Positions 14,953-24,671 are shown, numbered from the stretch's first letter. The stretch is 54,604 bases of DNA from Oscillospiraceae bacterium (GCA_022487055.1 JAKVJJ010000011.1:1-54604); one strand, 5' to 3'. A program made the numbers and translations. The notes: generated by a model not told the origin, from the letters alone.

Positions 14953-15534
14953 ATGCAAAAACGTACGGGTATTCCGGCTTTGTTTCGTGACTCTGCTGCC
15001 GAGCTGACCCGGTTGTCGTCACTGGTGACCGCCGCCTTGCTGATGGCACTGGGACTGGTACTTTCCAGCGTGCGCATCGACATCACTCCCACCCTGCGCA
15101 TCAGCTTTGCCTTTCTTGCCAATGCGATGATCGGAATGCTTTTCGGTCCGGTTGTTTCCATGCTGACCGGCGGTATCGGCGATATTCTGGGCTTTGTGGT
15201 ACATCCAAGCGGCCCGTATTTCCCGGGTATTACCATTACAGCCGTCCTGAGTGGCCTGCTTTACGGTGTCTTTCTCTACCACAGCAATGCAAAACTTTCC
15301 CGTGTCATTGCTGCCAAAACATCGGTCACACTGCTCTCCAATATCCTGCTTAATACCTTCTGGAATTCTATTTTGTATGGCAAAGCTTTCATGGCCATCC
15401 TGCCGCTGCGGATAACCAAAAATCTCATCTTGCTTCCGATTGAAATTATTATGCTGTTTGTATTGGGGAAAGCGGTACAGAAAATTCATGACACATCTGC
15501 TCGCCGTTTTGGGGCGCAGCGTGCCCTGCACTGA
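14953..15534 (+). CDS. folT: ECF transporter S component, folate-type (FolT)
   Basis: A 193-residue integral membrane substrate-binding subunit of an energy-coupling-factor transporter; with the shared EcfA/A'/T module it would import folate. About five or six hydrophobic helices are visible. Family features are the early Ala-rich helix (LVTAALLMALGLVLSSVRI), RISFAFLANAMIGMLFGPVVSMLTGGIGD and GPYFPGITITAVLSGLLYG. ATG 14953 lies directly behind GGAGGTATTTTT; the frame is open further upstream through the riboswitch but that part is leader. The THF riboswitch in front is the main evidence for folate as substrate. No EcfA or EcfT genes are nearby. Confidence 0.92.
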   Translation: MQKRTGIPALFRDSAAELTRLSSLVTAALLMALGLVLSSVRIDITPTLRISFAFLANAMIGMLFGPVVSMLTGGIGDILGFVVHPSGPYFPGITITAVLSGLLYGVFLYHSNAKLSRVIAAKTSVTLLSNILLNTFWNSILYGKAFMAILPLRITKNLILLPIEIIMLFVLGKAVQKIHDTSARRFGAQRALH

Positions 15535-15560
15535 CAGAATAAAATCAGGTTTTTATAAAA

Positions 15561-15610
15561 AGAATGAGCCGGTGTTCTGCATTTTCTGCAGGGCATCGGT
15601 TCATTTCTTT
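15561..15610. terminator. Terminator between convergent folT and folC
   Basis: An imperfect long stem (GAATGA-CCG-TG-CTGCA pairing with CTGCAG-CA-CGG-TCATTC) with A-rich and T-rich flanks. It can serve folT on the plus strand and folC on the minus strand. Confidence 0.8.
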
Positions 15611-15630
15611 ATTTTCATGGAGTTTTAAAA

Positions 15631-16929
15631 TTACTGAAGCAGCGGGAGAATGTCAAATGCCGTCTGCCGCAGTTCTCCGGCCAGATACAGCGAGCCGCAG
15701 ATAATCACAGCACCGTCTTTGCCGGCAAGCTGCACCGCCAGCGCAAGCGCCTGTGCCGGATAATCTCCCAAATGAGCGGGGACGCCTGCCTGACGCCACA
15801 GTTCCGCCAGCTTTTCCGGTTCCATACTGCGCGGATTCTGCAGAGGCAGCACGACTGCTTCTGAAAACAGTGGTGCCAGCGTCTGCACAAAATGCTGTAC
15901 ATCTTTGTCCGCGCACATTCCGGTCAGGGCTACCAGACGTTTCCCCGGCAGATAACGTTTCAGACTCCGTACCAGTGCATTTGCGCCGTCCGGATTGTGT
16001 GCGCCGTCTGCCACCGCAAACGGATGGCGGCAGAGAATCTCAAAGCGGGCAGGCATCCGCACAGCTGCCAACCCTGCCGCACAGGACTGACCGGTAATGT
16101 GGCTGAAGTTTTTTCGGGTGTGCAGTATCTTCATGCAGGTCATGGCAGTTGCCGCATTGGTAATCTGGTAATCCCCCAGCAAGTCCATATCCAGCAGCAA
16201 ATCCTGATACCCCATGCGCGTGCCGGAAAGGGTTTCTTCCATCACATGAAGTTTGCTGCTGTCTGCCATAGTGAGCGGACAGTGCCGCTCCTCTGCGGTT
16301 TGACGGATAACGGCAAGTGCTTCCTCATTCTGACCGGGCGCACAGACCACCTCGCACCCTTCTTTCAGAATTCCACATTTTTCTCCGGCTATCTTCGTCA
16401 GGGTGTCCCCCAATATCTCCGTATGGTCATAGGAAATGTGCGTCAAAACAGCGCAGAGCGGCGCATCAATCACATTCGTTGCATCCAGTCTGCCGCCAAG
16501 CCCAACCTCCAGCACCACGATGTCACAGTTCTGCTGTGCAAACCAATAAAATGCAATCGCGGTTATTGCCTCAAATTCAGAGAGTTCCTCACCATTTTGC
16601 TCCATTTCGTGAATCAGCGGCAGAACATCCTCCGCTGCCTGTGCCAATTCCCGGTGGGGGATTGGTCGGTTGTTGAGCTGGATTCGTTCACAGAAATCGA
16701 CAATAAACGGGGACACATAGAGCCCGGTGCGGTAACGGGATTTGCGCAGCATTGTGGCAATCATCGTGCTAGTGGAACCTTTGCCGTTTGTTCCGGCCAC
16801 ATGGACGAACGGCATTTTTTTCTGTGGCTCCCCCAATCTGTGCAGCAGAGTGCGCAAATTTGCAAGCCCCGGCACTTTTTTAAAGCGGTGCAGGGCATGA
16901 ATCTGGTTCAGTGCTTCTTCGTAAGTCAT
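15631..16929 (-). CDS. folC: Bifunctional folylpolyglutamate/dihydrofolate synthase
   Basis: A 432-residue Mur-ligase-like enzyme that ligates glutamates to folates, retaining them in the cell. Seen: the P-loop [12 protein letters not shown] (about 45-56), [15 protein letters not shown], the [13 protein letters not shown] segment, [37 protein letters not shown], and the C-terminal ADGAHNPDG. Length and motif order are normal. Its start overlaps the valS stop by four bases, so it is cotranscribed and translationally coupled to valS and therefore also under the valine T-box. Whether it also has dihydrofolate synthase activity is not decidable from motifs alone. Confidence 0.95.
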   Translation of the reverse strand: MTYEEALNQIHALHRFKKVPGLANLRTLLHRLGEPQKKMPFVHVAGTNGKGSTSTMIATMLRKSRYRTGLYVSPFIVDFCERIQLNNRPIPHRELAQAAEDVLPLIHEMEQNGEELSEFEAITAIAFYWFAQQNCDIVVLEVGLGGRLDATNVIDAPLCAVLTHISYDHTEILGDTLTKIAGEKCGILKEGCEVVCAPGQNEEALAVIRQTAEERHCPLTMADSSKLHVMEETLSGTRMGYQDLLLDMDLLGDYQITNAATAMTCMKILHTRKNFSHITGQSCAAGLAAVRMPARFEILCRHPFAVADGAHNPDGANALVRSLKRYLPGKRLVALTGMCADKDVQHFVQTLAPLFSEAVVLPLQNPRSMEPEKLAELWRQAGVPAHLGDYPAQALALAVQLAGKDGAVIICGSLYLAGELRQTAFDILPLLQ

Positions 16930-19550
16930 TTCAGTGCATCCAGACTGGACTGAATCAGTTCCATGTGTTCTTTCAGTTTCTTGGAATTTTCACGGACACC
17001 GGCAACCACCTTTTCCGGTGCCTTGCTCATAAACTTCTCATTCTGCAGCTTTGCCTGTGCATTCTGATACCCACGCTGTGCGGTTTCCAGCTCCTTGGTC
17101 AGGCGCTTCTTTTCGGCTTCCATGTCCACCAGTTCGTTCATCTGAATATAAATCTTCGCGTCTGGTGTAACAATCGTGACCGCTCCGTCAAGACTGAAAG
17201 ACGGTGCCACTTCAATGTTCGCCGCATAAGCAAGGCGCTTAAAGATTTCCTCACCGGCACGGAAAATGTCTTCCTTGGCCGTGGCAATATGCAAAACTGT
17301 CTTGCGGGAAGGCTGCACATTCATTTCAGACCGGCGGTTACGCACACCGCGAACGGCATCCATAATGCTTTCCATTTTGGCGGTGTCCTCAGCAAAATGC
17401 AGTTTTTCATCATAAGCTGGGTAAGGCGCCATGACCAGTGCTTCTCCGGTATGCGGCAATGACTGCCAGATTTCTTCTGTAATATAGGGCATAAATGGAT
17501 GCAGCAAAGCCAATGTGCGAGTCATCACCCACACCAGCACCTGACGCACCTGCTGGGCTGCAGCTTCATCCGTGCCGTTCAGGCGGATTTTCGCAATCTC
17601 GATATACCAGTCGCAAAACTGATCCCAGATAAAGTCATGTAACTTCTGGGCAGCAACACCAAACTCGAATTTTTCCAGATTATCGTTGATTTCCTGTGCC
17701 AGATTATTAAAGCTGTTGAGAATCCACTTGTCCTCCATGGAGAGCGTCCGCGGCAGTTCATTTGGCACTTCTTTGCCGTCAATATTCATCAGAATAAAGC
17801 GGGAGGCATTCCAAATCTTGTTGGCAAAGTTACGGCTGGCCTCCACACGCTCATCGGAATAGCGGGTGTCATTGCCGGGACTGATACCGGTAATCAGGGT
17901 AAAGCGCAGGGCATCTGCGCCGTATTTCTCAATAACTTTCAGCGGGTCAATGCCGTTGCCAAGCGATTTGCTCATTTTGCGGCCCTGACTGTCACGGATA
18001 AGCCCATGGAAGAAAACTGTATGAAAAGGCACCTGACCGGTATGCTCGATGCCAGAGAATATCATGCGTGCCACCCAGAAGAAAATAATGTCATAGCCGG
18101 TAACAAGGGTATTTGTCGGATAATAGTACTCCAAGTCTTTCGTCTTATCCGGCCAGCCCAGTACACTGAAAGGCCACAGCGCAGAGCTGAACCATGTGTC
18201 CAGCGTGTCTTCATCCTGGTGCAGGTGATGGCCGCCGCACTTTGGGCAGGTATCCGGCGCTGTGCGTGCCACAACTGTTTCGCCGCAGTCGTCACAGTAC
18301 CATGCAGGAATCCGGTGCCCCCACCAAAGCTGCCGGGAGATACACCAGTCTTTGATGTTCTCCATCCAGTTAAAGTAAACTTTCTCCATGCGTTCTGGAA
18401 TGAAGCACACATCTTTTTCCCGCACAGCCTTGATTGCCGGCTTTGCCAGAGGCTCCATTTTCACAAACCACTGTTTGGAAACACGCGGCTCAATGGTGCT
18501 GTGGCAGCGGTAACAGGTTCCCACATTATGCTTAATCGGCTCAATGCTGACCAGATAGCCCTGTTCGTCCAGCTCCTTCACAATCTGTTTCCTAGCTTCC
18601 AACCCGGACATTCCGGCATACTTTCCGCCATTTTCATTGATAGAACCGTCCTCATTCATCACATTGATGACCGGCAGATTGTGGCGGCGGCCAACTTCAA
18701 AATCGTTCGGGTCATGGGCAGGTGTAATTTTCACCACACCGGTGCCGAAGTCCTGCTCCACATATTCATCTGCCACCACCGGAATCTCACGCCCAACCAA
18801 CGGCAGAATCAGTGTCTTGCCGACGATGCTCTTGTAACGCTCATCGTCAGGATGCACAGCAACAGCCGTATCCCCCAGCATGGTTTCCGGGCGGGTAGTG
18901 GCAAGCTCCAGATAGCCACTGCCGTCCTTAAAGGGATAACGCAGATGCCAGAAAGAGCCGTCCTTTTCCTCAAATTCCACTTCTGCATCGGAAATCGTGG
19001 TTTTGCAGTGCGGGCACCAGTTGATGATACGCTCTCCGCGGTAAATCAGGCCCTTTTCATAAAGCCGGACAAAAACTTCCCGCACGGCTTTGCTGCAGCC
19101 CTCGTCCAGTGTGAAGCGCTCACGCTCCCAGTCACAGGATACGCCCAGCTTACGGAGTTGCTGTTCAATCCTGCCGCCAAATTTGTCTTTCCATGCCCAT
19201 GCGCGCTTTAAAAAAGCTTCACGGCCAATCTGCTCTTTGGTGATGCCCTCCGCACGCATAGCTTCCACAATTTTTGCTTCCGTCGCAATGGAGGCATGAT
19301 CCGTGCCCGGCACCCACAGGGCACTGTAACCCTGCATCCGGCGCCAGCGAATCAGAATATCCTGCAGCGTTTCATCCATAGCATGGCCAAGGTGAAGCTG
19401 GCCGGTGATGTTCGGCGGCGGAATCACGATGGTATATGGTTTCTTTTTGCTGTCCGGCTCCGCATGGAAATAACCGCCCTTCAGCCAAAAGTCGTAAATG
19501 CGGTCCTCCACTTCGCCGGGATTATACGTTTTTGCAAGCTCCCTGCTCAT
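16926..19550 (-). CDS. valS: Valyl-tRNA synthetase
   Basis: An 874-residue class I aminoacyl-tRNA synthetase charging tRNA-Val. The HIGH motif reads HLGH (53-56, in [16 protein letters not shown]); the KMSKS motif is present as [10 protein letters not shown] (near 525). The CP1 editing domain (about 190-345), zinc-type cysteine pairs in the CYRCH and CDDCGE/CPKCGG regions, the anticodon-binding domain and the C-terminal coiled-coil arm (about 805-874) are all recognisable. The gene is preceded by its own consensus promoter and a T-box leader, so expression should rise when uncharged tRNA-Val accumulates. GGGGG precedes ATG 19550. folC overlaps its 3' end. Confidence 0.98.
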   Translation of the reverse strand: MSRELAKTYNPGEVEDRIYDFWLKGGYFHAEPDSKKKPYTIVIPPPNITGQLHLGHAMDETLQDILIRWRRMQGYSALWVPGTDHASIATEAKIVEAMRAEGITKEQIGREAFLKRAWAWKDKFGGRIEQQLRKLGVSCDWERERFTLDEGCSKAVREVFVRLYEKGLIYRGERIINWCPHCKTTISDAEVEFEEKDGSFWHLRYPFKDGSGYLELATTRPETMLGDTAVAVHPDDERYKSIVGKTLILPLVGREIPVVADEYVEQDFGTGVVKITPAHDPNDFEVGRRHNLPVINVMNEDGSINENGGKYAGMSGLEARKQIVKELDEQGYLVSIEPIKHNVGTCYRCHSTIEPRVSKQWFVKMEPLAKPAIKAVREKDVCFIPERMEKVYFNWMENIKDWCISRQLWWGHRIPAWYCDDCGETVVARTAPDTCPKCGGHHLHQDEDTLDTWFSSALWPFSVLGWPDKTKDLEYYYPTNTLVTGYDIIFFWVARMIFSGIEHTGQVPFHTVFFHGLIRDSQGRKMSKSLGNGIDPLKVIEKYGADALRFTLITGISPGNDTRYSDERVEASRNFANKIWNASRFILMNIDGKEVPNELPRTLSMEDKWILNSFNNLAQEINDNLEKFEFGVAAQKLHDFIWDQFCDWYIEIAKIRLNGTDEAAAQQVRQVLVWVMTRTLALLHPFMPYITEEIWQSLPHTGEALVMAPYPAYDEKLHFAEDTAKMESIMDAVRGVRNRRSEMNVQPSRKTVLHIATAKEDIFRAGEEIFKRLAYAANIEVAPSFSLDGAVTIVTPDAKIYIQMNELVDMEAEKKRLTKELETAQRGYQNAQAKLQNEKFMSKAPEKVVAGVRENSKKLKEHMELIQSSLDALK

Positions 19551-19575
19551 TTGATTTCCCCCTTCAAAATATAAA

Positions 19576-19826
19576 CGCCCCGGACAGAAATACGTTCATT
19601 TCTGTCCGGGGCGAATTTTTCAATTAAATCCGCGGTACCACCCGTGTTCGGCTTTCTAAAAGGAAGCCCTCTTGCCGATAACGCCGGCTGTGCGTGCAGC
19701 CTTACTCACCTGTTCAGGCTGCAAGCTCCGGGGTGACTTATCCATGCTGCCGCACGCACAGGCTTTTCACCAGTCCGCCTGCTCTCTGAAGCTGTACCGC
19801 AGTATCTTTTTCCCCATCTCTGCCTT
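19576..19826 (-). promoter_or_regulatory. T-box leader of valS-folC, valine specific
   Basis: On the minus strand the T-box core GGGTGGTACCGCGG is at 19643-19630, followed by a terminator hairpin at 19613-19576 (arms CGCCCCGGACAGAAA and TTTCTGTCCGGGGCG). Stem I has the AGAGAG element, and the segment GTCACCCCGGAGC puts a GTC valine specifier at about 19737-19735. It reads tRNA-Val charging and allows read-through into valS. Confidence 0.93.
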
Positions 19827-19832
19827 TCTTTG

Positions 19833-19861
19833 ATTATAAGCGTGGGAAATTTGAATGTCAA
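19833..19861 (-). promoter_or_regulatory. Consensus sigma-A promoter of the valS T-box transcript
   Basis: A perfect TTGACA (19861-19856), 17-bp spacer and TATAAT (19838-19833). The -35 hexamer overlaps the last codons of the upstream DJ-1/PfpI pseudogene. Confidence 0.93.
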
Positions 19862-20208
19862 GCACCGAATGTCATTCCGGATTCCATTGCTTCATAATAC
19901 CCATATTTATAAATCTGATACCACTGTTCCGCCTCTTTTTCCGACATAGCGGAAAGGGCAATCAAAACTCCTTTTGTGCGCCATGAATTTCCGCCAACCA
20001 GCACAATGCCAGAAAAATCCACCGCACAGGCCTCTGTAATATCATAATCCGGATTGACAGAAAAGCCGCCAATGGATAAGACCGGCTCTTTACGAAGGGA
20101 CACAGTCTTGACATAGAAATCATCCTTCCGGTTAATTGCCGCTGCCAAAGGAGCCGATTCTCAGTCCGAAAATTGGTCTAATACAACAAACAGTACTTCT
20201 TTCATCAT
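19858..20208 (-). pseudogene. DJ-1/PfpI-family remnant with in-frame stop and internal deletion
   Basis: An ATG at 20208, overlapping the HAD stop as ATGA, opens with MMKEVLFVVLDQFSD, the usual start of YoaZ-like DJ-1/PfpI proteins. Codon 16 is TGA where the family has Trp (D-W-E-S-A-P-L-A). The frame then runs on with typical sequence: AAAIN, FYVKTVSLRKEPVLSIGGFSVNPDYDIT, then VLVGGNSWR. The nucleophile-elbow region (consensus A-I-C-D-A) is missing and the reading goes straight into GVLIALSAMSEKEAEQWYQIYKYGYYEAM, which resembles the family's C-terminal helix. This gives about 117 codons against a usual 190-200. A point nonsense plus an in-frame deletion of about 80 codons best explains it. 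A protein could restart at TTG 20148 but would lack the catalytic Cys. Confidence 0.78.
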
Positions 20209-20843
20209 TGCATCTCCCGTTTCTGCTTTTCCAGCAAGGCAGGCACTTCCCGCAAAGAAGAAAGAATTGTATCCGCCGTGTTCCGCATTTCCGCATCCGG
20301 CTGCAGCATATCCGGAATCATCACCGTGTACATTCCCGCCGCATGACCGCCGCGGACACCGTTAAAGCTGTCCTCCACCACCATGCAGGCTTCCGGTACA
20401 CGGGAAACCGCCTTTGCCGCTTTCAGATAAATATCCGGCGCTGGCTTGCCATGCTTCACCATATCTCCGCTGATGACCGCCTCAAATGCATTGGACACAC
20501 CGGCCCGGTCAATCTTCCTTTTGGTATTCTCCGCAAGGGACGATGTGGCCAGGACAATATGGTAGGCATACCTTTGCAGATATTGCAGCACTTCCTCCAA
20601 TCCCGGCTTTTTGGGAATGCCGCCCACAAGCAGACGGGCTGTTGCTGCGTCACAGCGTGCATAGAGCACTTCCGGCGGCACAGAAAGGTTTCGCCGAAAA
20701 ATTTCCCGGATTTCTTCGTGTCCCCTGCCGATTATCTGCCAGTAAAGTTTTTCCGGCACACCGGATGCCAGCCATGCGTCGTGATAAATACGTTCAGTGT
20801 CAAAAATAGTGCCGTCCATATCAAAAATCACCGTATCAATCAT
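20205..20843 (-). CDS. HAD-superfamily phosphatase, beta-phosphoglucomutase-like
   Basis: A 212-residue haloacid-dehalogenase hydrolase of subfamily IA with a helical cap after motif I. Motifs: D8-M-D10-G-T (I), ATSS near 99 (II), K in GKPAPDIY near 133 (III) and VVEDSFNG near 157 (IV). Such proteins are sugar-phosphate phosphatases or phosphomutases; the substrate cannot be read from sequence. It overlaps tcdA upstream and the DJ-1 remnant downstream by four bases each, so it belongs to the fur-tcdA operon. Confidence 0.92.
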   Translation of the reverse strand: MIDTVIFDMDGTIFDTERIYHDAWLASGVPEKLYWQIIGRGHEEIREIFRRNLSVPPEVLYARCDAATARLLVGGIPKKPGLEEVLQYLQRYAYHIVLATSSLAENTKRKIDRAGVSNAFEAVISGDMVKHGKPAPDIYLKAAKAVSRVPEACMVVEDSFNGVRGGHAAGMYTVMIPDMLQPDAEMRNTADTILSSLREVPALLEKQKREMQ

Positions 20844-21571
20844 GTGGTTTCCTCCGGCACAATTCCGGCAAGGTCACGGATAACCTCGCCCGCCAACACC
20901 AGCCCAGCAACACTCGGCACAAAGCTGAGGCTGCCGGGGGTTGTCCGCCTGCCCGGCTGCAGTGGTTCCTCACAGGCATGCGGTGTTATGGCACGCTCGT
21001 CACTGTAAACTACCTTCAGATGTGTAATCCCCCGTTTGCGCAGTTCCCGGCGCATGACTCTGGCAAGCGGGTCCATTTGGGTTTTAAAAATATCGGTTAC
21101 ACGAAAGCGTGTTGGGTCAAGCTTATTGCCGGCACCCATTGCGCTGATAACCGGTACCCCCGCCTTTTCCGCCTGCTGCACCAAAAGCAGTTTGCTGCTG
21201 ACGGTATCAATCGCATCGATGACATAATCATAATGAGAAAAATCAAAATTAGCCGCATTGTCCTCTGTGTAAAAACACCGACAGCACTCTACCTGCACTG
21301 CCGGATTGATGTCCAGCATCCGCTCCCGCATCACGTCGGTCTTATATCTGCCAATTGTGCTGTGCAGGGCAATAATCTGCCGATTCAAGTTGGTCAGGCT
21401 GACGGTGTCATGATCCACCAGTGTAAAGGAGCCAATGCCACAGCGGCACAGTGCCTCCGCCGCAAAGCCTCCGACACCGCCCACACCAAACAGCAGGATG
21501 GCAGCGTGTTTCAGTTTGTCCAGCGCCTGCTCTCCTAAAAGCAGTTCCGCACGCGACCACTCATTCAGCAT
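20840..21571 (-). CDS. tcdA: tRNA threonylcarbamoyladenosine dehydratase (TcdA-like E1 protein)
   Basis: A 243-residue ThiF/MoeB-type E1 enzyme. TcdA converts t6A37 of tRNA to its cyclic form ct6A with ATP. The nucleotide motif GVGGVGG is at 29-35, with DHDTVSLTNLNRQ and a YVIDAIDTVSSK segment as in YgdL/TcdA; the PSVAGLVLAGEVIRDL tail is also typical. Two adjacent ATGs (21574, 21571) follow GGCAGG; I prefer the second on spacing. The frame is open for about 60 further codons upstream but those lie within the fur gene. It overlaps fur by 11 bases. Confidence 0.88.
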   Translation of the reverse strand: MLNEWSRAELLLGEQALDKLKHAAILLFGVGGVGGFAAEALCRCGIGSFTLVDHDTVSLTNLNRQIIALHSTIGRYKTDVMRERMLDINPAVQVECCRCFYTEDNAANFDFSHYDYVIDAIDTVSSKLLLVQQAEKAGVPVISAMGAGNKLDPTRFRVTDIFKTQMDPLARVMRRELRKRGITHLKVVYSDERAITPHACEEPLQPGRRTTPGSLSFVPSVAGLVLAGEVIRDLAGIVPEETT

Positions 21572-21992
21572 CATTTTTCCTGCCTTTCTTTGCGGCACAT
21601 TTTGGGCAGATCCCCGAAATTTCCAGACTGTGTCCGGTAATTTCATAGCCGGTCTTTTTCGCCCATTCCTTTTCCAGTTCCTCGATGGGGCAGCCGTCGA
21701 GCTGAATGGTTTCCCCGCAACTGGTGCAGCGCAGGAAATGACAGTGCCGATGGTCATTCAGCCGAAAATAAGCCTTGCCATCCTGCCCCAGTTCCCTGAG
21801 GAGAATCTGCTTCTCGGTTAAAGTGGCCAGTGTGCGGTAAGCGGTGGAAACGCTCATGTGCATTTGTGGCAGCACTTTTATATAAACGTCCTCGGCTGTC
21901 ATGGGCTGCTGTGCTGCACGCAGGATGGACAGAATTGCCTCCCGCCGCCTGGTGGTTTTCAGCTCTTTGGCTTTCAGTGCTTCATCCGGCAT
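21561..21992 (-). CDS. Fur-family metal-responsive repressor
   Basis: A 143-residue regulator. A winged-helix DNA-binding domain (1-80; MTAEDVYIKV, MSVSTAYRTLATL) is followed by the dimerisation domain with a His cluster (H81, H83, H85) and the two structural zinc pairs C89/C92 (CTSC) and C129/C132 (CPKC). Fur, Zur and PerR share this plan and the sequence does not let me choose; the His cluster just before the first CxxC would suit Zur or Fur. It is the first gene of an overlapping set (tcdA, HAD, DJ-1 remnant) with its own sigma-A promoter. AGAGGAGG precedes the ATG. Confidence 0.93.
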   Translation of the reverse strand: MPDEALKAKELKTTRRREAILSILRAAQQPMTAEDVYIKVLPQMHMSVSTAYRTLATLTEKQILLRELGQDGKAYFRLNDHRHCHFLRCTSCGETIQLDGCPIEELEKEWAKKTGYEITGHSLEISGICPKCAAKKGRKNDAE

Positions 21993-22045
21993 CCGCGCAC
22001 CTCCTCTTCCTTGCTTCCCATTTTCATCTTTTTATTCTACGCTTC

Positions 22046-22074
22046 ATTATAAGTTTCGGCACTCCAAAAGTCAA
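22046..22074 (-). promoter_or_regulatory. Sigma-A promoter of the fur operon
   Basis: TTGACT (22074-22069), 17-bp spacer, TATAAT (22051-22046). The -35 box sits immediately after the stop of the GNAT gene. No clear Fur-type inverted repeat is visible over it. Confidence 0.85.
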
Positions 22075-22075
22075 T

Positions 22076-22795
22076 TCACGCAAAGAGCCAATAATGCTCT
22101 GCCTCTGAAATGGTCATACCGAGGGAATGCTGAAGCGCAAAGGAGGCCTCATTGCCAAGGATCACATCGCCGTATGCCGTTTTCCCGGCGGAAAGTCCTC
22201 GGTTCACCGCATCAGCTACCAACACGGAACCAACTCCTTTTCGGCGGAAAGCCGGATAAACTTCCAGCATGCCTATGCCGCCCTCGCTATGTTCTCCAAT
22301 AAAGCCGGCCAGCTCATCGCCGGAAAAAGCACCGTAAATGGTGCCTGCCTGTATCCTCTCCGCAATGTATGCCAAATCATCAAACAGATGGTACTGCTTC
22401 TCCACCGCCTCTGTGTATTCCTCCGTCAGCCGACGTATCTGATATTCTCCGGACACCTGCATAGGCGTTTTTTCCGTCCAAACCGCAAAGCGGCACGGAT
22501 TGCAGAAAATGCCATCATGAAACTGCTCTGTCCCGCGAAAACGTTCCTCAAATGCTGTTTTCCCATAAGATTCATGTGCAACAAAAGCGCACACATGATC
22601 GGGCAGCATGGCTGTCAGGCGGCGGGCGGCCTCCGGTGAAGATGCGCTCTGCATATAAGTTTCACGTACCAGCATCTGCACGCCGTCTTTCCCGGCATAA
22701 AGTACCTGACCAATGCCGCGCCGAAGTGCTTCCAACATATCAATATGACCCACACTGCCTTTTTTCAAGTACGCCTCTGCTATCTGATTTTTCAT
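22076..22795 (-). CDS. GNAT-family N-acetyltransferase
   Basis: A 239-residue protein whose C-terminal 110 residues form a GNAT fold: GMLEVYPAFRRKGVGSVLV is the acetyl-CoA pyrophosphate-binding motif A (R-R-K-G-V-G), and GNEASFALQHSLGM is the family's C-terminal strand-helix. The N-terminal half (1-110) is a less conserved extension, as in two-part GNATs of clostridia. The substrate is unknown. I chose ATG 22795, eight bases after GGGAG; an ATG five codons earlier lies too close to that site. It is divergent from prfC. Confidence 0.85.
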   Translation of the reverse strand: MKNQIAEAYLKKGSVGHIDMLEALRRGIGQVLYAGKDGVQMLVRETYMQSASSPEAARRLTAMLPDHVCAFVAHESYGKTAFEERFRGTEQFHDGIFCNPCRFAVWTEKTPMQVSGEYQIRRLTEEYTEAVEKQYHLFDDLAYIAERIQAGTIYGAFSGDELAGFIGEHSEGGIGMLEVYPAFRRKGVGSVLVADAVNRGLSAGKTAYGDVILGNEASFALQHSLGMTISEAEHYWLFA

Positions 22796-22835
22796 CTGTT
22801 TTTCTCCCATACTTCATTTTGCCGCGGTCTAACTG

Positions 22836-22863
22836 ATTATAGCACATTCTGATTTTCCCGCAA
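22836..22863 (-). promoter_or_regulatory. Sigma-A promoter of the GNAT gene
   Basis: TTGCGG (22863-22858), 16-bp spacer, TATAAT (22841-22836), 40 bp before the start codon. Confidence 0.75.
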
Positions 22864-22870
22864 AAAAGAT

Positions 22871-22899
22871 TTGCAGGAATGTTGTTTTTTTGGTACACT
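22871..22899 (+). promoter_or_regulatory. Probable prfC promoter
   Basis: TTGCAG, 17-bp spacer, TACACT, about 100 bp before the prfC start. The match is fair. The leader that follows contains GGAGGGTCCCCC but no defined regulatory RNA that I recognise. Confidence 0.5.
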
Positions 22900-22995
22900 A
22901 TAAGGTGCTGTAAAATTCAAGAATACTGGAGGGTCCCCCGTGTAGAACAGACACCATAAAATTCAGAAACAGAATGATTATTCGGAGGGACTTTT

Positions 22996-24600
22996 ATGTC
23001 AAATTATAAAGACGAGATTGAGCGGCGGCGCACGTTCGCCATCATTTCTCACCCGGATGCCGGCAAAACCACGCTGACGGAAAAGCTGCTGCTTTATGGC
23101 GGCGCTATCCAGCAGGCAGGCATGGTCAAGGGCAAACGAAACATGAAACACGCGGTTTCCGATTGGATGGAAATTGAGAAGCAGCGCGGCATTTCCGTCA
23201 CATCTTCCGTCATGCAGTTTGAGTATGACGGCTTTTGCATCAATATTCTGGACACACCCGGCCATCAGGACTTCTCAGAAGATACCTACCGCACGCTGAT
23301 GGCCGCGGACAGTGCCGTCATGGTCATCGATGCCGGCAAAGGCGTGGAAAAGCAGACGCGCAAGCTTTTTAAAGTCTGCACGCTGCGCCATATCCCGATT
23401 TTTACCTTTATCAATAAAATGGACCGTGCCGCACGCAGTCCGTACGACCTGACCGAGCAGATTGAAAATGAACTGGGCATCCACACTTATGCTGTAAACT
23501 GGCCGGTGGGCAGCGGGCGCGATTTTAAGGGCGTTTATGACCGTGCATCCAAAAAGATCCTGACTTTTGCCGCTGAAGCAACTGCCAACGGCGCGCATCA
23601 AGTTGCAGAATCTGCCAGCGACCTTTCCGACCCCAAGTTGGCGGACCTGCTGGGGGAAGATCTGCTCTCCACACTGCGGGATGATGTGGAACTGCTGGAC
23701 GGTGCCGGTGAAGAATTCGATTTGGAAGCCGTGCGGCAGGGAAAGCTTTCTCCTGTGTTTTTCGGTTCAGCATTGACGAACTTCGGTGTGGAGCCTTTTC
23801 TGAAAGAATTTCTGCGCATGACCACTCCGCCGCTGCCCCGCAAGTCGGATTCCGGTGTTGTCAATCCGACTGACCCGGACTTCTCTGCGTTTGTCTTTAA
23901 AATTCAGGCAAACATGAACAAAGCCCATCGTGACCGTGTGGCATTTATGCGCATCTGCTCCGGACAATTTGACCGCGGCATGGAAGTTATGCATATGCAG
24001 GGCGGACGCAAAATGAAGCTCATGCAGCCTCAGCAAATCATGGCAGAGCAGCGAGAAATCATTGACCATGCCTATGCGGGCGACATCATCGGTGTCTTTG
24101 ACCCGGGCGTATTCGCTATCGGAGACACCCTCTGTGCCCCGGCAAAGCAGTTTAAATTCAGCGGCATTCCCACCTTTGCGCCGGAGCATTTTTCCTGCGT
24201 GTCCCCAGTGGACACCATGAAACGCAAACAGTTTGTAAAAGGTATGACACAGATTGCACAGGAAGGTGCCATCCAGATTTTTCAGGAATTAAACGGCAGC
24301 ATGGAAGAAGTTGTGGTCGGCGTAGTCGGCGTGCTGCAGTTTGATGTGCTGGAATATCGGCTGAAAAATGAATATAATGTCGATATCCGCATGGAAAGCC
24401 TGCCGCATGAGTATATTCGCTGGATTGAAAACGAGGATTTGGATCCCAAGACGCTTGACCTCACCAGTGACTCACGCTGCATTCAAGATTTGAAGGGCAG
24501 CCATCTGCTGTTGTTTGTCAGTGAGTGGAATATTCGCTGGGCAGAGGAGCACAATCCGCAATTAAAGTTGAGTGAATTCGGCGGTGCCAAAATGGACTGA
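22996..24600 (+). CDS. prfC: Peptide chain release factor 3
   Basis: A 534-residue translational GTPase that recycles RF1/RF2 from the ribosome after termination. The GTP-binding motifs are G1 SHPDAGKT (18-25), G3 DTPGHQDFSEDTYRTL, where the F-S-E-D-T-Y segment is the RF3 hallmark, and G4 NKMDR. Domain II and the RF3 C-terminal domain follow at normal length. CGGAGGGA precedes ATG 22996. It appears to be transcribed alone, ending at the hairpin at 24622-24671. Confidence 0.97.
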   Translation: MSNYKDEIERRRTFAIISHPDAGKTTLTEKLLLYGGAIQQAGMVKGKRNMKHAVSDWMEIEKQRGISVTSSVMQFEYDGFCINILDTPGHQDFSEDTYRTLMAADSAVMVIDAGKGVEKQTRKLFKVCTLRHIPIFTFINKMDRAARSPYDLTEQIENELGIHTYAVNWPVGSGRDFKGVYDRASKKILTFAAEATANGAHQVAESASDLSDPKLADLLGEDLLSTLRDDVELLDGAGEEFDLEAVRQGKLSPVFFGSALTNFGVEPFLKEFLRMTTPPLPRKSDSGVVNPTDPDFSAFVFKIQANMNKAHRDRVAFMRICSGQFDRGMEVMHMQGGRKMKLMQPQQIMAEQREIIDHAYAGDIIGVFDPGVFAIGDTLCAPAKQFKFSGIPTFAPEHFSCVSPVDTMKRKQFVKGMTQIAQEGAIQIFQELNGSMEEVVVGVVGVLQFDVLEYRLKNEYNVDIRMESLPHEYIRWIENEDLDPKTLDLTSDSRCIQDLKGSHLLLFVSEWNIRWAEEHNPQLKLSEFGGAKMD

Positions 24601-24621
24601 CCCCCAAACTAACTACAATAT

Positions 24622-24671
24622 AAAACGGCGCTGTCGCTTTCCCTTTACGAGAAACGCGGCAGCGCCGTTTT
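24622..24671. terminator. Bidirectional terminator between prfC and a small convergent gene
   Basis: Arms AAAACGGCGCTG and CAGCGCCGTTTT, with inner GCG/CGC pairing, lie between the prfC stop (24600) and the minus-strand stop at 24695. Confidence 0.9.

Noticed and set aside
15892-16953. Long open frame opposite folC
   Set aside because: Antisense shadow of folC; no start signals and no recognisable domain.
18006-19211. Long open frame (about 400 codons) on the strand opposite valS
   Set aside because: It mirrors the conserved valS coding sequence, has no plausible ribosome site or protein motif, and is explained by codon usage of the sense gene.
20161-20163. In-frame TGA in the DJ-1 remnant read as selenocysteine or recoded tryptophan
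   Set aside because: The family has Trp, not Cys, here; TGA serves as an ordinary stop in many genes of the window; no selenocysteine insertion element follows; and a catalytic-region deletion in the same gene points to decay.
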